Shown piece after piece: positions 47,518-56,646 of a stretch of 64,000 nt of DNA. How positions within the stretch are numbered: position 1 is the stretch's first letter; every line of letters starts with the position of its first letter. The translations under genes were made by a program, and so were the position numbers. Below the pieces are notes generated by a model that was not told the DNA's origin, did not search any database, and saw nothing but the letters and a program-made list of their open reading frames with translations. Source of the stretch: Rhodoferax antarcticus ANT.BR (GTDB lineage Bacteria; Pseudomonadota; Gammaproteobacteria; Burkholderiales; Burkholderiaceae_C); NCBI RefSeq assembly GCF_001938565.1, contig NZ_MSYM01000008.1, positions 275,762-339,761 of the forward strand, in the 5' to 3' direction.

Positions 47518-47883
47518 TCAGGGCTTGGCGGGGCGGCCGGTTTTGATTGCCGGGACGGCCTTCAGAGCCGCCAGCAAGCTGGCATCCGACATGGCTGCCA
47601 GGGCCTTGATGCCGGCACGAATCAACTCGGTTTTCTTGGCTGGGCTGGACAGCTTGACCGCCCGCAGCTTCAGCTCATCCAGCACCAGATACTCTGGCTT
47701 GGGGATGGTGAAACTGTCACGCACCAGCTTGGCCTTCTTGACCTTGACCGGCTTTTCAGGCTGCGGCTTGACGGCGACTTTCACAACCGGTTTGGCAGCA
47801 ACGTTTCTCGCCGGTTTGGTCACGGATTTGGCAACCGGTTTGACTTCTGTGGTCGCGGTTGTGGTGGTTGTGGTGCTGGTCAT
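47518..47883 (-). CDS. Basic nucleoid-type protein (K/A/P/T-rich N-terminus)
   Basis: This 121-residue protein has a threonine run, then a lysine/alanine/proline/valine-rich region (VAAKPVVKVAVKPQPEKPVKVKKAK) resembling histone H1-like tails, and a C-terminal region (FTIPKPEYLVLDELKLRAVKL...AELIRAGIKAL-like) that looks like a small DNA-binding or oligomerisation domain. Strong positive charge suggests nucleic-acid binding. I do not recognise a characterised homologue. Confidence 0.7.
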   Translation of the reverse strand: MTSTTTTTTATTEVKPVAKSVTKPARNVAAKPVVKVAVKPQPEKPVKVKKAKLVRDSFTIPKPEYLVLDELKLRAVKLSSPAKKTELIRAGIKALAAMSDASLLAALKAVPAIKTGRPAKP

Positions 47884-47967
47884 AGTAGGCGCTCCTTTGG
47901 TTTAACAGGGTAAATAGTTTATACCGTTTAAACAACCACGGTCAAGGTTTTGACTCGCCCTTCTCAC

Positions 47968-47996
47968 TTGTCACACGGTTGTCACTTGGCTTTCAT
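47968..47996 (+). promoter_or_regulatory. PHO box (three 7-mers) upstream of the EAL/GGDEF gene
   Basis: TTGTCAC-4-TTGTCAC-4-CTTTCAT gives three direct 7-mers with an exact 11-bp period, the pattern bound by tandem PhoB dimers. It ends 40 bases before the start of the EAL/GGDEF gene. Confidence 0.68.
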
Positions 47997-48036
47997 AAAC
48001 TGAGCATTTCCCCGTCAGATGTTTTCATAACGTTCC

Positions 48037-49929
48037 ATGAACACTCAACCCGCGCTGCAGTCTGCACTTTCCGCCTATGGGCTTTACGGTGGTTGCTTGC
48101 TGCCTGATGTCGAGTCGGCCGAACCAGAGATACCCATTGACCTGGGATCAGCGGCCGTCAGGCGCGGCCGCGGGCCCTTGGCGACTATATTGCGGCGCAA
48201 AAATCTCTACCCGCTATTTCAGCCGATTGCATCGCTTTGTGACGGCGCTATCTACGCGCATGAAGCGCTGATCAGAGGCCCTGAGCAAACTGCCTTTCAC
48301 TCCCCCGACGCGCTGCTGCGGGCCGCCGAGCATGAGAACCTGAATTTCGAGTTTGAGAACCAGTGCGTTTTGCTGGGCATCGAGCGCTGGGGTGCCCTGG
48401 GCGAGCCAGGCCGCCTGTTTTTGAACATCAGCGCCGACGTGCTGCAGCAAGTGCTCAAACAATGTGGCTGTGACATTCTGGTGGGGCTGGCAAAAGCCTA
48501 TGGTGTGTCATTGCGCATGCTGGTGCTGGAGATTACCGAATACGAGCGTGTAGCCGACATGGACTACCTGGCCGGCGCGGTGCAAGATATTCGGGCTGCC
48601 GGTGTGTCGCTGGCGCTGGATGATTTTGGCGATGGGCGCTCCAGCCTGCGGCTGTGGTCGCAACTCAAACCCGAGTTTGTGAAGATCGACAAATACTTCA
48701 CCAAAGCCATCAGCCAGAATGCCGACAAGCTCAAGACCATTCAGGCCCTGCAGCAAATAGCGGCTGTGTTTGATACATCGCTGATTGCCGAGGGCATTGA
48801 AACCGAAGACGATTTGCGGGTGCTGCGCGATTTGGGCCTGCCCTATGGGCAAGGCTATTTGTTGGGGCGTCCGGCGCGCTTGCCATATGCCCAGATCCAA
48901 CCCAAAGCGCGGGTGGTTATTCACGACCACACGGTGGCGGTTTTCCCGGAGCTGCGGCGTGCAGCCAACGCCGGATCCATCAGCCGCCTGGCGGTGAACA
49001 AGGCCCCTACGGTTGGGCTGAAAGCTACCAACGATGAACTCGCCCGGCTGTTTTTTGACCAGCCCAAGCTGCATGCCGTGGCCGTGCTGGACGGCACCCG
49101 GCCGGTGGCCATCATCAACCGCACAGCTTTCATGAACGAATACAGCAAGCTGTATTACCGCGAAATCTGGGGCTGCAAGTCTTGTATGTTGCACGCCAAT
49201 CTGGACCCCCGCATCATTGAGCGCAACCACAACGTGGATGAACTGGTGGGCATCCTCACCTCGGAAGACCAGCGCTATTTGACGGATGGCTTTATCGTGA
49301 CCGACAACGGGCGCTACGAGGGGCTCGGCACTGGCGACCAATTGGTGCGCTCGGTGACTGAGACCCGCATCGAAGCCGCGCGCCATGCTAACCCCCTGAC
49401 CTACCTGCCTGGCAACATACCGATCAGCCAGCATATAGAACGCTTGCTGGCGCGTGGCGTGGGGTTTGTGGCCTGCTATGCAGATCTGAACAACTTCAAG
49501 CCCTTCAATGACCAGTATGGTTATTGGCGCGGCGACGAGATGATCCGCTTGCTGGCCAAGTTGTGTCAGGCGCATTGCGACCCGCGCTGTGATTTTGTGG
49601 GCCACGTGGGCGGCGATGACTTCATCTTGCTGTACCAAAGCGACAACTGGCAGACGCAATGTGAGTCCATCATTGCGGAATTTGCCAGCCAGGCGATCAA
49701 CCTGTTCGACGAGCCAGCCCGTGCGGCAGGCGGCATTCAGGCAGACGACCGCTACGGTGTGCCCCGCTTTTTCCCGCTCACCACGCTGTCGATTGGTGCG
49801 GTCAAGATCAACCATAACGAGTTCACTAACGCTGAACAGGTGGCATCCATGGCGGCGCGCGCCAAACACGATGCCAAAACCAGCGACAAGGGCCTGGTGG
49901 TCAGAACATCAGCAGAGTTAAGCGCCTGA
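48037..49929 (+). CDS. EAL phosphodiesterase with CBS-like and degenerate GGDEF domains
   Basis: The 630-residue protein has an N-terminal EAL domain with all catalytic residues (HEALIRGP, LNISADVL, LEITEYERV, LDDFGDGRSSL, VKIDKYF, AEGIETEDD), a middle CBS-like region (about 300-430) and a C-terminal GGDEF domain whose signature reads GGDDF, so cyclase activity is doubtful. It should hydrolyse cyclic di-GMP, with the rest as regulator. A good PHO box upstream suggests induction when phosphate is short. The 3' end overlaps the convergent glycosyltransferase gene by 12 bases. Confidence 0.9.
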   Translation: MNTQPALQSALSAYGLYGGCLLPDVESAEPEIPIDLGSAAVRRGRGPLATILRRKNLYPLFQPIASLCDGAIYAHEALIRGPEQTAFHSPDALLRAAEHENLNFEFENQCVLLGIERWGALGEPGRLFLNISADVLQQVLKQCGCDILVGLAKAYGVSLRMLVLEITEYERVADMDYLAGAVQDIRAAGVSLALDDFGDGRSSLRLWSQLKPEFVKIDKYFTKAISQNADKLKTIQALQQIAAVFDTSLIAEGIETEDDLRVLRDLGLPYGQGYLLGRPARLPYAQIQPKARVVIHDHTVAVFPELRRAANAGSISRLAVNKAPTVGLKATNDELARLFFDQPKLHAVAVLDGTRPVAIINRTAFMNEYSKLYYREIWGCKSCMLHANLDPRIIERNHNVDELVGILTSEDQRYLTDGFIVTDNGRYEGLGTGDQLVRSVTETRIEAARHANPLTYLPGNIPISQHIERLLARGVGFVACYADLNNFKPFNDQYGYWRGDEMIRLLAKLCQAHCDPRCDFVGHVGGDDFILLYQSDNWQTQCESIIAEFASQAINLFDEPARAAGGIQADDRYGVPRFFPLTTLSIGAVKINHNEFTNAEQVASMAARAKHDAKTSDKGLVVRTSAELSA

Positions 49930-51081
49930 CGCCATTCGCCCGCCTGGCGGGCAGTGCCTGTCAGGTGGTGTTGATTGGGCCAGCACATGCGCCAGAATCT
50001 GCGGCACTTCAAACACCGCCCGGTTGTCGATTTGTCTGACGTTCTTCTGCCAGATGGGCAGGTCACGCGCGATCTCTTGTACCGCGGCGCGCACCGTGCG
50101 AAAGCTGCGGTGCACCACGCCCAGCCCGTTGCTGCGCACCCACTCGGTGTTCCAGCGCTCCTGCGGCATGGTCCAGGCATTCTGGGTCACGATCACGGGC
50201 AAGCCCATGTGAACCGCCTCACTCAAGCTGGCCGGACCAGGCTTACCGATGAAAAAGTCTGCCAGCTGCATCCAGTAAGCCATGTCGTCGGTGAACTCAA
50301 CAATCACCCGCGCTGCCCGCGCAGGCGTGTCGCGCAACTGCTTGGCCAGTACTGCGTTTTTGCCGCAGATCAGAATCAGCGGCACATCGTCCAGCCGCGC
50401 TGAAATGTGCTTCATCACCCGCGAGCCATGGCCGCCAAACATCACCAAACCCACCGTTTGGTCCGCCGCCAAGCCGTGCTTTTGGCGCTCCGCCGCGCGG
50501 TCAATGGGAGGGCAACCGTAAAAACGTGGCGACAAAATCATGCCCGAGGTTTGGTGCACCTGCGCCACCGAGCAACCCGCTGCCAGGGCTTGTTGCACCG
50601 CATGCGCGCTGCCGCAGACCAGGTGCTGGGGCTGACTGGGCTCGATCCAAAAGTGCGGCGGGTAGTCCGCCATGTCGGTGATCACGGTGACAAAAGGGGT
50701 GACCGGCATGGCCTGCGTCAAGCTTTCGCACAAGGCCCGGTTGAAGTTAGGAATGAGTGACACCACCAAGTCGGGCTGGCTGGTCAACCAGTGCGCTTTC
50801 AAGCGCTTGACCAAGGCTTTGTGCGCCAGCCTGATGCCCGCCTGAAGCAGCTTGAGCTCTTGGGCCATGCCCAGCGTCAGGCCCCTGGCGAGCATCTTGT
50901 TGTACAGGTCCTCAGGTTGCATGCCCATCACTTTGGAAAATGAGGCCGTGGGGTCCAGAATGTCCACCAGATTCACCAAGCTGACCTGCCAGGCTGTGTC
51001 CAACATCACCTGGCTCAAAGCCTTGGCTGCCGCGCGGTGACCGCCTCCGGCGTTGAAGTAGATCAACTCTATCTTTTGCAT
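49918..51081 (-). CDS. Glycosyltransferase, MGDG-synthase/MurG-like (GT28) family
   Basis: The 387-residue protein starts with IELIYFNAGGGHRAAAKALSQVM, the MGDG synthase N-terminal domain, and ends with a GT-B nucleotide-sugar site (FIGKPGPASLSEAVHMGLPVIVTQN). Relatives transfer glucose or galactose to diacylglycerol and so make phosphate-free glycolipids. With the PlcP-like phosphoesterase nearby and a PHO-box-like element upstream, I infer a role in replacing phospholipids during phosphate starvation. Sugar specificity cannot be read from sequence. Confidence 0.83.
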   Translation of the reverse strand: MQKIELIYFNAGGGHRAAAKALSQVMLDTAWQVSLVNLVDILDPTASFSKVMGMQPEDLYNKMLARGLTLGMAQELKLLQAGIRLAHKALVKRLKAHWLTSQPDLVVSLIPNFNRALCESLTQAMPVTPFVTVITDMADYPPHFWIEPSQPQHLVCGSAHAVQQALAAGCSVAQVHQTSGMILSPRFYGCPPIDRAAERQKHGLAADQTVGLVMFGGHGSRVMKHISARLDDVPLILICGKNAVLAKQLRDTPARAARVIVEFTDDMAYWMQLADFFIGKPGPASLSEAVHMGLPVIVTQNAWTMPQERWNTEWVRSNGLGVVHRSFRTVRAAVQEIARDLPIWQKNVRQIDNRAVFEVPQILAHVLAQSTPPDRHCPPGGRMASGA

Positions 51082-51095
51082 ATCTGGGCGATGCT

Positions 51096-51124
51096 AAAGA
51101 GGCTTCGTGACAAGGCGGTGTCAG
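51096..51124 (-). promoter_or_regulatory. PHO-box-like repeats upstream of the glycosyltransferase gene
   Basis: On the minus strand CTGACAC-4-TTGTCAC-4-CCTCTTT gives two good and one poor 7-mer with the 11-bp period. The last unit lies 15 bases from the start codon, closer than usual. Confidence 0.5.
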
Positions 51125-51127
51125 CGT

Positions 51128-51203
51128 CTTTAACCCAGGCTTAGCGGCTCTAGCGCTTCAAAAAACAGAGCTACCCGCGCTTTACCAGCAAGGGCTAGAG
51201 CCC
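51128..51203 (-). repeat. Dispersed repeat copy that ends the pyruvate-kinase-like gene
   Basis: On the minus strand TTTTGGGCTCTAGCCCTTGC, then GTAAAGCGCGGGTAGCTCTG match the repeat. The TAG stop of the pyruvate-kinase-like gene is inside its CTCTAGCCC element. Confidence 0.7.
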
Positions 51204-52322
51204 AAAAGACAGGCTAAGGATGTCAGCATAGGGCGCCATCACTGCCAGATCGCCCAGATCTTTCGCACTAAGCAGCGGCAGGTCCAGCTGGCTGTCGGGC
51301 AGGTTGATGCTTTTGTCACTCGCGAGCTTGTCGCCGCCTTCACGCGCCTGGGTGATCTCGATGGCCAGGTAATCGGCGTGTTTTTGGCGGATCACACCGC
51401 CAATGCGGCCACCGTCAAACCAGATGCGCTCGCCCACCTTCACCTGATCAATCACTTGGGGCGCGGTGCAGGAAATCTGCAATGGGTCGCCCGGGCTGGC
51501 ATCAGCGTCCTCGGCGGGCAACTCGGGCACACTGTTAACGTTGGGTTTGGTGAGGTGCAACACGTCGCCCGTGCATAGGTGCAGCGTGCTCGGCTGGCTT
51601 TCGATTTGGCAAACCAGGGTGGCGTGCTTTTTTTTGCCGGTGACACCGCCCAGCGTCAGCACCGTCTCAGGGGTCAGGTAGGCGGTTTGGGCGCATTCGG
51701 TGATGGCGCCCAATTCGTCACGCTTGATGACCTGCAAATGCCGCTTGGCACCGCGTGCATCGACAAAGTCCAGGCTCATGCCCGATTTCAGGCGCTCCAG
51801 CCACGGCTCCCACACGCCCACACTGGGGTCCACACCGGGCAAGCTGGTGTTGCTGTGCATCGGCCGCAAGAGCAAGCGCGCCGGGCTAACCACCCGCCCC
51901 AGCTGATCTTTGGCAGGCTTCAACTTCAACACCGGCGTGTGATGCGCCACCTCGCCGGTGCGAATTTTTGCGCCAGCCAAAACCACCAGAATTTTGACCG
52001 GGCGCTGCGCCGCCTCAGCCGCACGGCGCACATGGGCCGCCATGCTCAGCCAATCCGCGGGCGTGTCAAGCGCGCAGTTGATACGGGCTATGTCCATACC
52101 GGCACTGACCAGCCCTTGGACCGCTGAAAAATGACTTGCAGCGTCTTTGGTCAGCGTGACCATGATGCGCGGTGGTTGGTCTGCACGCTCGGGCCCGAGC
52201 AGGTCAAGGGTATGCGCTTTGAGCTGCTCAACAAGGTTCAAACTGCGGCTCTGGCTCCCGGGCGCGTCACTGGAAGGTGCTGCCAAGAGCGCACGGGCAT
52301 GGAGCTTGTTTTGAGAGTTCAT
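51195..52322 (-). pseudogene. Pyruvate-kinase-like protein, C-terminally truncated
   Basis: The 375-residue frame begins with a family-specific N-terminal part, then pyruvate-kinase barrel elements: RIMVTLTKDAASHFSAVQGLVSAGMDIARINCA, VLAGAKIRTGE, VKVGERIWFDGGRIGGVI, LPLLSAKDLGDLAVMAPYADILSLSF. The sequence then stops at SFGL, where pyruvate kinases continue with the rest of the barrel and the C-terminal domain. The stop codon lies in a dispersed-repeat copy and no remaining segment is found downstream, so the end was probably deleted. Whether the remnant functions is doubtful. Confidence 0.75.
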
Positions 52323-52497
52323 GGGTCATTTATAGGGTCAGTTGGTGAACCCTTCATGACAGGTCTTGACCTATGGCAAGGCACCCGTTGCTTTTTCCAC
52401 TGGCGAGTTTGCGCGGGATCAAACATCATGCAATTTCGCTTGGCCCGGAAGAAGTCTGTGATTACCATTTGCCTCGTCTTCAAACCAAGGAGGTGCC

Positions 52498-52737
52498 ATG
52501 TCAAGACACGTGGACAATCTGGATCGGCTTTGCAACAAACTTCACCGGCGCTTTGGGGAGCAGGATTCTTTGTGCGTGCAAGCCAAAGAAGCGCTGGAAA
52601 CAAGCAAAGCCCAGGAGCAGCAAAGCTCGAAACAGTACGACTGGTCTGTGCCGTATCGTGTGTTGATCCAGAATCAGCAAAGCGAGTACATGCAGCAGAT
52701 TCAGCGCCCCGCCACTCGCCCCCTCTCAGCTTCGTAA
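52498..52737 (+). CDS. Small hypothetical protein with a strong ribosome site
   Basis: This 79-residue, mostly helical, hydrophilic protein (MSRHVDNLDRLCNKLHRRFG...) is preceded by AAGGAGGTGCC, a near-perfect Shine-Dalgarno five bases or so before the ATG, which supports expression. The composition is rich in Gln, Lys and Arg. I recognise no family. Its 3' end overlaps the 3' end of the decayed spermidine synthase gene by 37 bases on the opposite strand. Confidence 0.65.
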   Translation: MSRHVDNLDRLCNKLHRRFGEQDSLCVQAKEALETSKAQEQQSSKQYDWSVPYRVLIQNQQSEYMQQIQRPATRPLSAS

Positions 52738-53990
52738 GTGGTGACCATCACCTGATTTGACAGGCGGTTTACCGCGGCGGGCACACGCGCCATGTCCAGC
52801 GGAAAGTCAAACAGTGCTGGCAGGCTGACCAGGTCCAGAAAGCGCAAGCCCTCTGGCAGCGCAGTTGGTCGGCGATACGGCCTGCGGCTTATCACCACAA
52901 AGCCCCATTCACCAAAACTCGGCACTTGTGCGTGGTTCGGCGTGGCGGTGAGCCATACCCATTCGATGCTGGTCACCACCGTCTAGAAGCTGCGGCGCGC
53001 CACCAGTGGCGAGGTGGTCTGGATCACCGCATAGCCGCTCGCCGCCAGGTGTTTGTCCAACAAGGCATAAAACGAGTTGGTGTAGTGCTTGCCGATGTTG
53101 AAGTTGGTCGTGTCGGGGAAGTCGGCCACGATCATGTCAAACACACCAGGTGAGTCTTCCAGCCTCTTGAACGCGTCAGCGTTGGCGACCCTGACCTTGG
53201 ACGACTTGAGCGAGCCAAGGTTGAGTTCGACCAGCGCGGGTTGATGCCTGAACAATTTGGTCATGGCCGGGTCCAGCTCCACCAGCGTGACGCTGTCCAC
53301 GCCCGGGTACTTGAGGCTTTCACGCATTGCCATGCCGTCGCCACCGCCCAGCACCGCAACCCCTTATGGCACGCCGCCACTGGCTGAGAACGCCGCCATC
53401 ACCGCGCTCATCAGCCCAAACAGCAGCCCGGTGCGCACCAGCCCAAGATGGGGCACCAGCACTAGCGGAAACGCCAGCGACACCGCCAGCGCGCCCAGGT
53501 AATCAAAAGTGAGCACCTGCGATACCAAATCTTTCAGCGCCACGTTGCGTTTGAGAATGCGCATGACCAGCGCAATCTCCAGCCCCACCAGCGTGCCGAC
53601 CATCAGCACCAAGCCGTACAGCAGCCCCCGAAAAGCACCGGGTACAGCTGCGTTAGCTACAAATAAAAGAGCTGGTAGCGCACCACCTATAAGGGCTACA
53701 AGCAGTTCTATACGCAAAAAGTGCGCAGGCAGCTGACGCTCAAAAAAGCGCGACAAATACGAGCCTACACCCATGGCAAACAGATAAGTGCCGATGATGG
53801 TGGAAAACTGCAGCACCGAGTCGCCCAGCAAGTAAGACGCCAGCGCACCCGCCGCCAACTCATACACCAGCCCGCAAGCCGACACCACAAACACCGACGC
53901 CAACAGCGCCACCTCCAGCGGCTGCGGGGCGCTTTGACTGCCTAAAAATTTGTCTTTAACGGCTTTTTGCGGCCACGCTTCATCTAACAT
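52701..53990 (-). pseudogene. Membrane-type spermidine synthase (polyamine aminopropyltransferase), decayed
   Basis: The start at 53990 (MLDEAWPQKAVKDKFLGS) opens a membrane domain of about six helices (VFVVSACGLVYELAAGALAS). After MAAFSASGGVP a TAA (53364-53366) interrupts the frame and the usual segment of roughly 100 residues before the synthase domain is missing. The same frame continues with VLGGGDGMAMRESLKYPGVD, DPAMTKLF and ADFPDTTN, then a second stop, TAG at 52983-52985, replaces the Trp codon of the SFWTVV motif. The remainder (PSFGEWGFVVISRRPY) still matches the family. An internal deletion plus two stops make function unlikely. Confidence 0.85.
53650..53712 (-). repeat. Dispersed-repeat-like sequence inside the spermidine synthase pseudogene
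   Basis: Bases here (AGCTGGTAGCGCACCACC, TATAAGGGCTACAAGCAG) resemble the repeat core and use AT-rich codons unlike the flanking sequence, yet the encoded membrane helix looks normal in length. Confidence 0.4.
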
Positions 53991-54022
53991 GTTGCGAAAT
54001 AATAACTTCAGGGGGAAACACC

Positions 54023-56278
54023 TTGGCAGAACCGCTGGCCCACTCGGGTGGGCATCTTTTAACAGAGCACTTGCGGACCGTAGCAGCACTGGCTGCAGGT
54101 TTCTCGCAAGATTTTGAGCATGGCGCACAGGCTCAGCGATGGGCCTATTCTGCGGGCTTGTGGCATGACTTGGGCAAGTATCGACCGGGGTTTCAGCGCT
54201 ATGTACGGCTGGCTGACAACACCGATGCGCATATCGAAGGCAAAGTGGGCGGGCGAGAGAAAACCCACTCCGCTGCCGGGGCACTGTGGGCCATGCAGCA
54301 ACTCAACCAACCAGATCGCCCTTACGGCAACATCCTCGCCTACCTGATCGCGGGTCACCATGCGGGTTTGGACGATTGGGATGGCGGCCTGAAAGAGCGG
54401 CTGCACAGCGAAGACGCTCAGCTGGAACTAAAAGAAGCCTTGGATGCCCGTCCGCCTGCCAACATCCTGGCGCATGGCGATTTGATAGCACAGATTCCCG
54501 GTGGCGCACCCGGCTTTGCCTTGTGGGTAAGGATGCTGTTCTCGTGCTTGGTAGACGCCGACTTTCTGGACACCGAAGCCCACTTTGATGCAAACAAACC
54601 CGCCCGCCGCGACGGTTTTCCGACGCTGGCGCAAATGCGGCAGGCATTTGATGCCCACATGGCTGGGCTGCCAGCGGCAAACACATCAGTCAACACACTG
54701 CGTGCCGACGTCCTGCGCCAGTGCCGCACCAAGGCGGCATTGCCAGCGGGCTTCTTCTCGCTCACCGTGCCCACAGGCGGCGGTAAAACACTGTCCAGCC
54801 TGGCTTTCGCTCTGGAACATGCGCAGGCGCATGGCAAACGCCGCGTCATCTACGCCATCCCCTACACCAGCATCATCGAACAAACTGCGGACGTGTTCCG
54901 TGAGGTGTTCAAGGCATTGGGGGATGAAGTGCTGATCGAGCATCACAGCCAAGCCGACGCCGCTGAAAAAGACGAAACCGCCCGCAGCCGCCTTGCATGC
55001 GAAAACTGGGATGCGCCGCTGGTAGTGACCACCAACGTGCAATTGTTCGAGTCGCTATTTGCCGCCAAAACCTCGCGCTGCCGCAAGCTGCACAACCTGG
55101 TGAACAGCGTCATCGTGCTGGACGAGGCGCAGCAATTGCCTCCCGCGTTTTTGCAACCCATTCTGGATGTACTCAACCTGCTGGTGACGCACTACGGCGT
55201 GACCGTGGTCCTGTGCACGGCCACCCAGCCCGCGCTGAACAGCACCACCTATTTCGACGCCAACAAGAACCTGCGTGGGTTGGAAAACGTGCGCGAAATC
55301 ATCGACCACCCCGACGCCTTGTTTGATGCCCTCAAGCGCGTGGATGTGACACTGCCACCAGACTGGACCACCCCCACCGCTTGGGAAGACATTGCCGCGC
55401 AGCTCAGTGCAGAGGACTGTGTGCTGGCCATTGTCAGCACCCGCAAGGCTGCCCGTGAATTGCAACGCTTGATGCCCGCCGATACATTGCACCTGTCGGC
55501 CCTGATGTGCGGCGCGCACCGCAAAGAGGTCATCGACCAGATCAAAGCGCGCCTGAAAGCCAAGCGGGAGGGATGCGACCAGCGGCCCCTGCGCGTGGTC
55601 AGCACCCAACTGGTGGAGGCTGGCGTGGACATCGATTTCCCCGTGGTTTACCGCGCCTTGGCCGGGTTGGACTCCATCGCCCAAGCCGCTGGCCGCTGCA
55701 ACCGCGAAGGGCGTTTGAACGGCAAGGGCCGCGTGGTGGTGTTTGTGCCGCCAGAGAAGCCGCCACTGGGGCATTTGCGCAAAGGGGCCGATGCATGTAT
55801 CTCGACCCTGCGCGGTCAAGCACACGACCCTCTGGCGCGAGCCTTGTTTGATCGGTACTTCAAAGAGTTCTACCACTCGGTGGATTTGGATGCCAAAGAA
55901 GTTGTCAAGAAGCTCACCATCAATGACCGGAGAACGCTCAGCGTGCAATTTCGTACCGCTGCAGAAGCATTCCACCTGATCGAAGATGAAGACGCCGCTA
56001 CTGTTGTTGTTCGTTATGCCTGTGTAGCAGATGAATTGGATATGTTGTTGGCTACTTTGGCTGTCAAAGGCCCAAAACGGTGGTTGATGCGAAAACTACA
56101 GCGGTATACGGTCAGTATCCGCAAGCGGGTGGCGGACAAGATGCTTGAGCAAGGAGATTTAAAAATATCGTCGGTGCCTGGTTTGTATATGCAGATTGAC
56201 GCATCTGGGCTCTATGACGAAAAGCTGGGGCTGTACACAGAGGGTGTTCCGTTTGATGCTCTTGGAAATGTCTTTTGA
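54023..56278 (+). CDS. cas3: Cas3 nuclease-helicase, type I-C
   Basis: The 751-residue protein has an N-terminal HD nuclease domain (residues about 1-210: LWHDLGKYRPGFQRYV, EKTHSAAGALWA, IAGHHAGLDDW) and a superfamily 2 helicase with Walker A VPTGGGKTLSS, DEAQ box VLDEAQQLPP and motif VI QAAGRCNREG. It is recruited by Cascade to unwind and shred invader DNA. The start is TTG 54023 after AGGGGGA, 32 bases from the divergent pseudogene. All motifs are intact. The convergent terminator of the small RNA at 56279-56365 abuts its stop codon. Confidence 0.95.
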   Translation: MAEPLAHSGGHLLTEHLRTVAALAAGFSQDFEHGAQAQRWAYSAGLWHDLGKYRPGFQRYVRLADNTDAHIEGKVGGREKTHSAAGALWAMQQLNQPDRPYGNILAYLIAGHHAGLDDWDGGLKERLHSEDAQLELKEALDARPPANILAHGDLIAQIPGGAPGFALWVRMLFSCLVDADFLDTEAHFDANKPARRDGFPTLAQMRQAFDAHMAGLPAANTSVNTLRADVLRQCRTKAALPAGFFSLTVPTGGGKTLSSLAFALEHAQAHGKRRVIYAIPYTSIIEQTADVFREVFKALGDEVLIEHHSQADAAEKDETARSRLACENWDAPLVVTTNVQLFESLFAAKTSRCRKLHNLVNSVIVLDEAQQLPPAFLQPILDVLNLLVTHYGVTVVLCTATQPALNSTTYFDANKNLRGLENVREIIDHPDALFDALKRVDVTLPPDWTTPTAWEDIAAQLSAEDCVLAIVSTRKAARELQRLMPADTLHLSALMCGAHRKEVIDQIKARLKAKREGCDQRPLRVVSTQLVEAGVDIDFPVVYRALAGLDSIAQAAGRCNREGRLNGKGRVVVFVPPEKPPLGHLRKGADACISTLRGQAHDPLARALFDRYFKEFYHSVDLDAKEVVKKLTINDRRTLSVQFRTAAEAFHLIEDEDAATVVVRYACVADELDMLLATLAVKGPKRWLMRKLQRYTVSIRKRVADKMLEQGDLKISSVPGLYMQIDASGLYDEKLGLYTEGVPFDALGNVF

Positions 56279-56308
56279 AAGAGAAAAGGGTGGGGCTAGC
56301 CCCACCCT
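56279..56308 (-). terminator. Intrinsic terminator of the crRNA-like RNA
   Basis: AGGGTGGGGCT and its complement AGCCCCACCCT form a perfect palindrome (56287-56308). On the minus strand it is followed by TTTTCTCTTT. On the plus strand the following bases are CATCTTGTCT, so it works best for the minus-strand RNA. Confidence 0.8.
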
Positions 56309-56365
56309 CATCTTGTCTAGCGTTTCACTAGAAGTTTCTAAGTTTCAATCCACGCATTTGCGAAC
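56279..56365 (-). ncRNA. Putative crRNA-like regulatory RNA (CreR/CreA-like mini-CRISPR)
   Basis: Read on the minus strand this unit has four parts. First a mini-repeat (56365-56342) starts GTTCGC and ends GCGTGGATTGAAAC; the array repeat starts GTTCGC and ends GCGCGGATTGAAAC, and only the long stem is shortened. Then comes a pseudo-spacer of 33-35 bases starting TTAGAAACT at 56341. Then a perfect 22-bp palindrome forms a terminator hairpin (56308-56287), followed by TTTTCTCTTT. A -10-like TATCAT (56375-56370) puts the start at the first base of the mini-repeat. The pseudo-spacer seed matches a TTC-flanked site at 56410-56418. This is the layout of known crRNA-like regulators; expression is not shown. 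Confidence 0.7.
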
Positions 56366-56395
56366 ATGTATGATAACCTTAGTAAGAGTCAAAAT

Positions 56396-56639
<244 letters not shown>

Positions 56640-56646
56640 GCAAAAA

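Noticed and set aside
48508..49869. 453-codon open frame antisense to the EAL/GGDEF gene
   Set aside because: The EAL catalytic motifs on the plus strand are intact; the antisense frame has no domain.
56287..56308. Using the palindrome as a cas3 terminator on the plus strand
   Set aside because: The plus-strand flank lacks a T run, whereas the minus-strand flank has one, so the hairpin fits the minus-strand RNA better.
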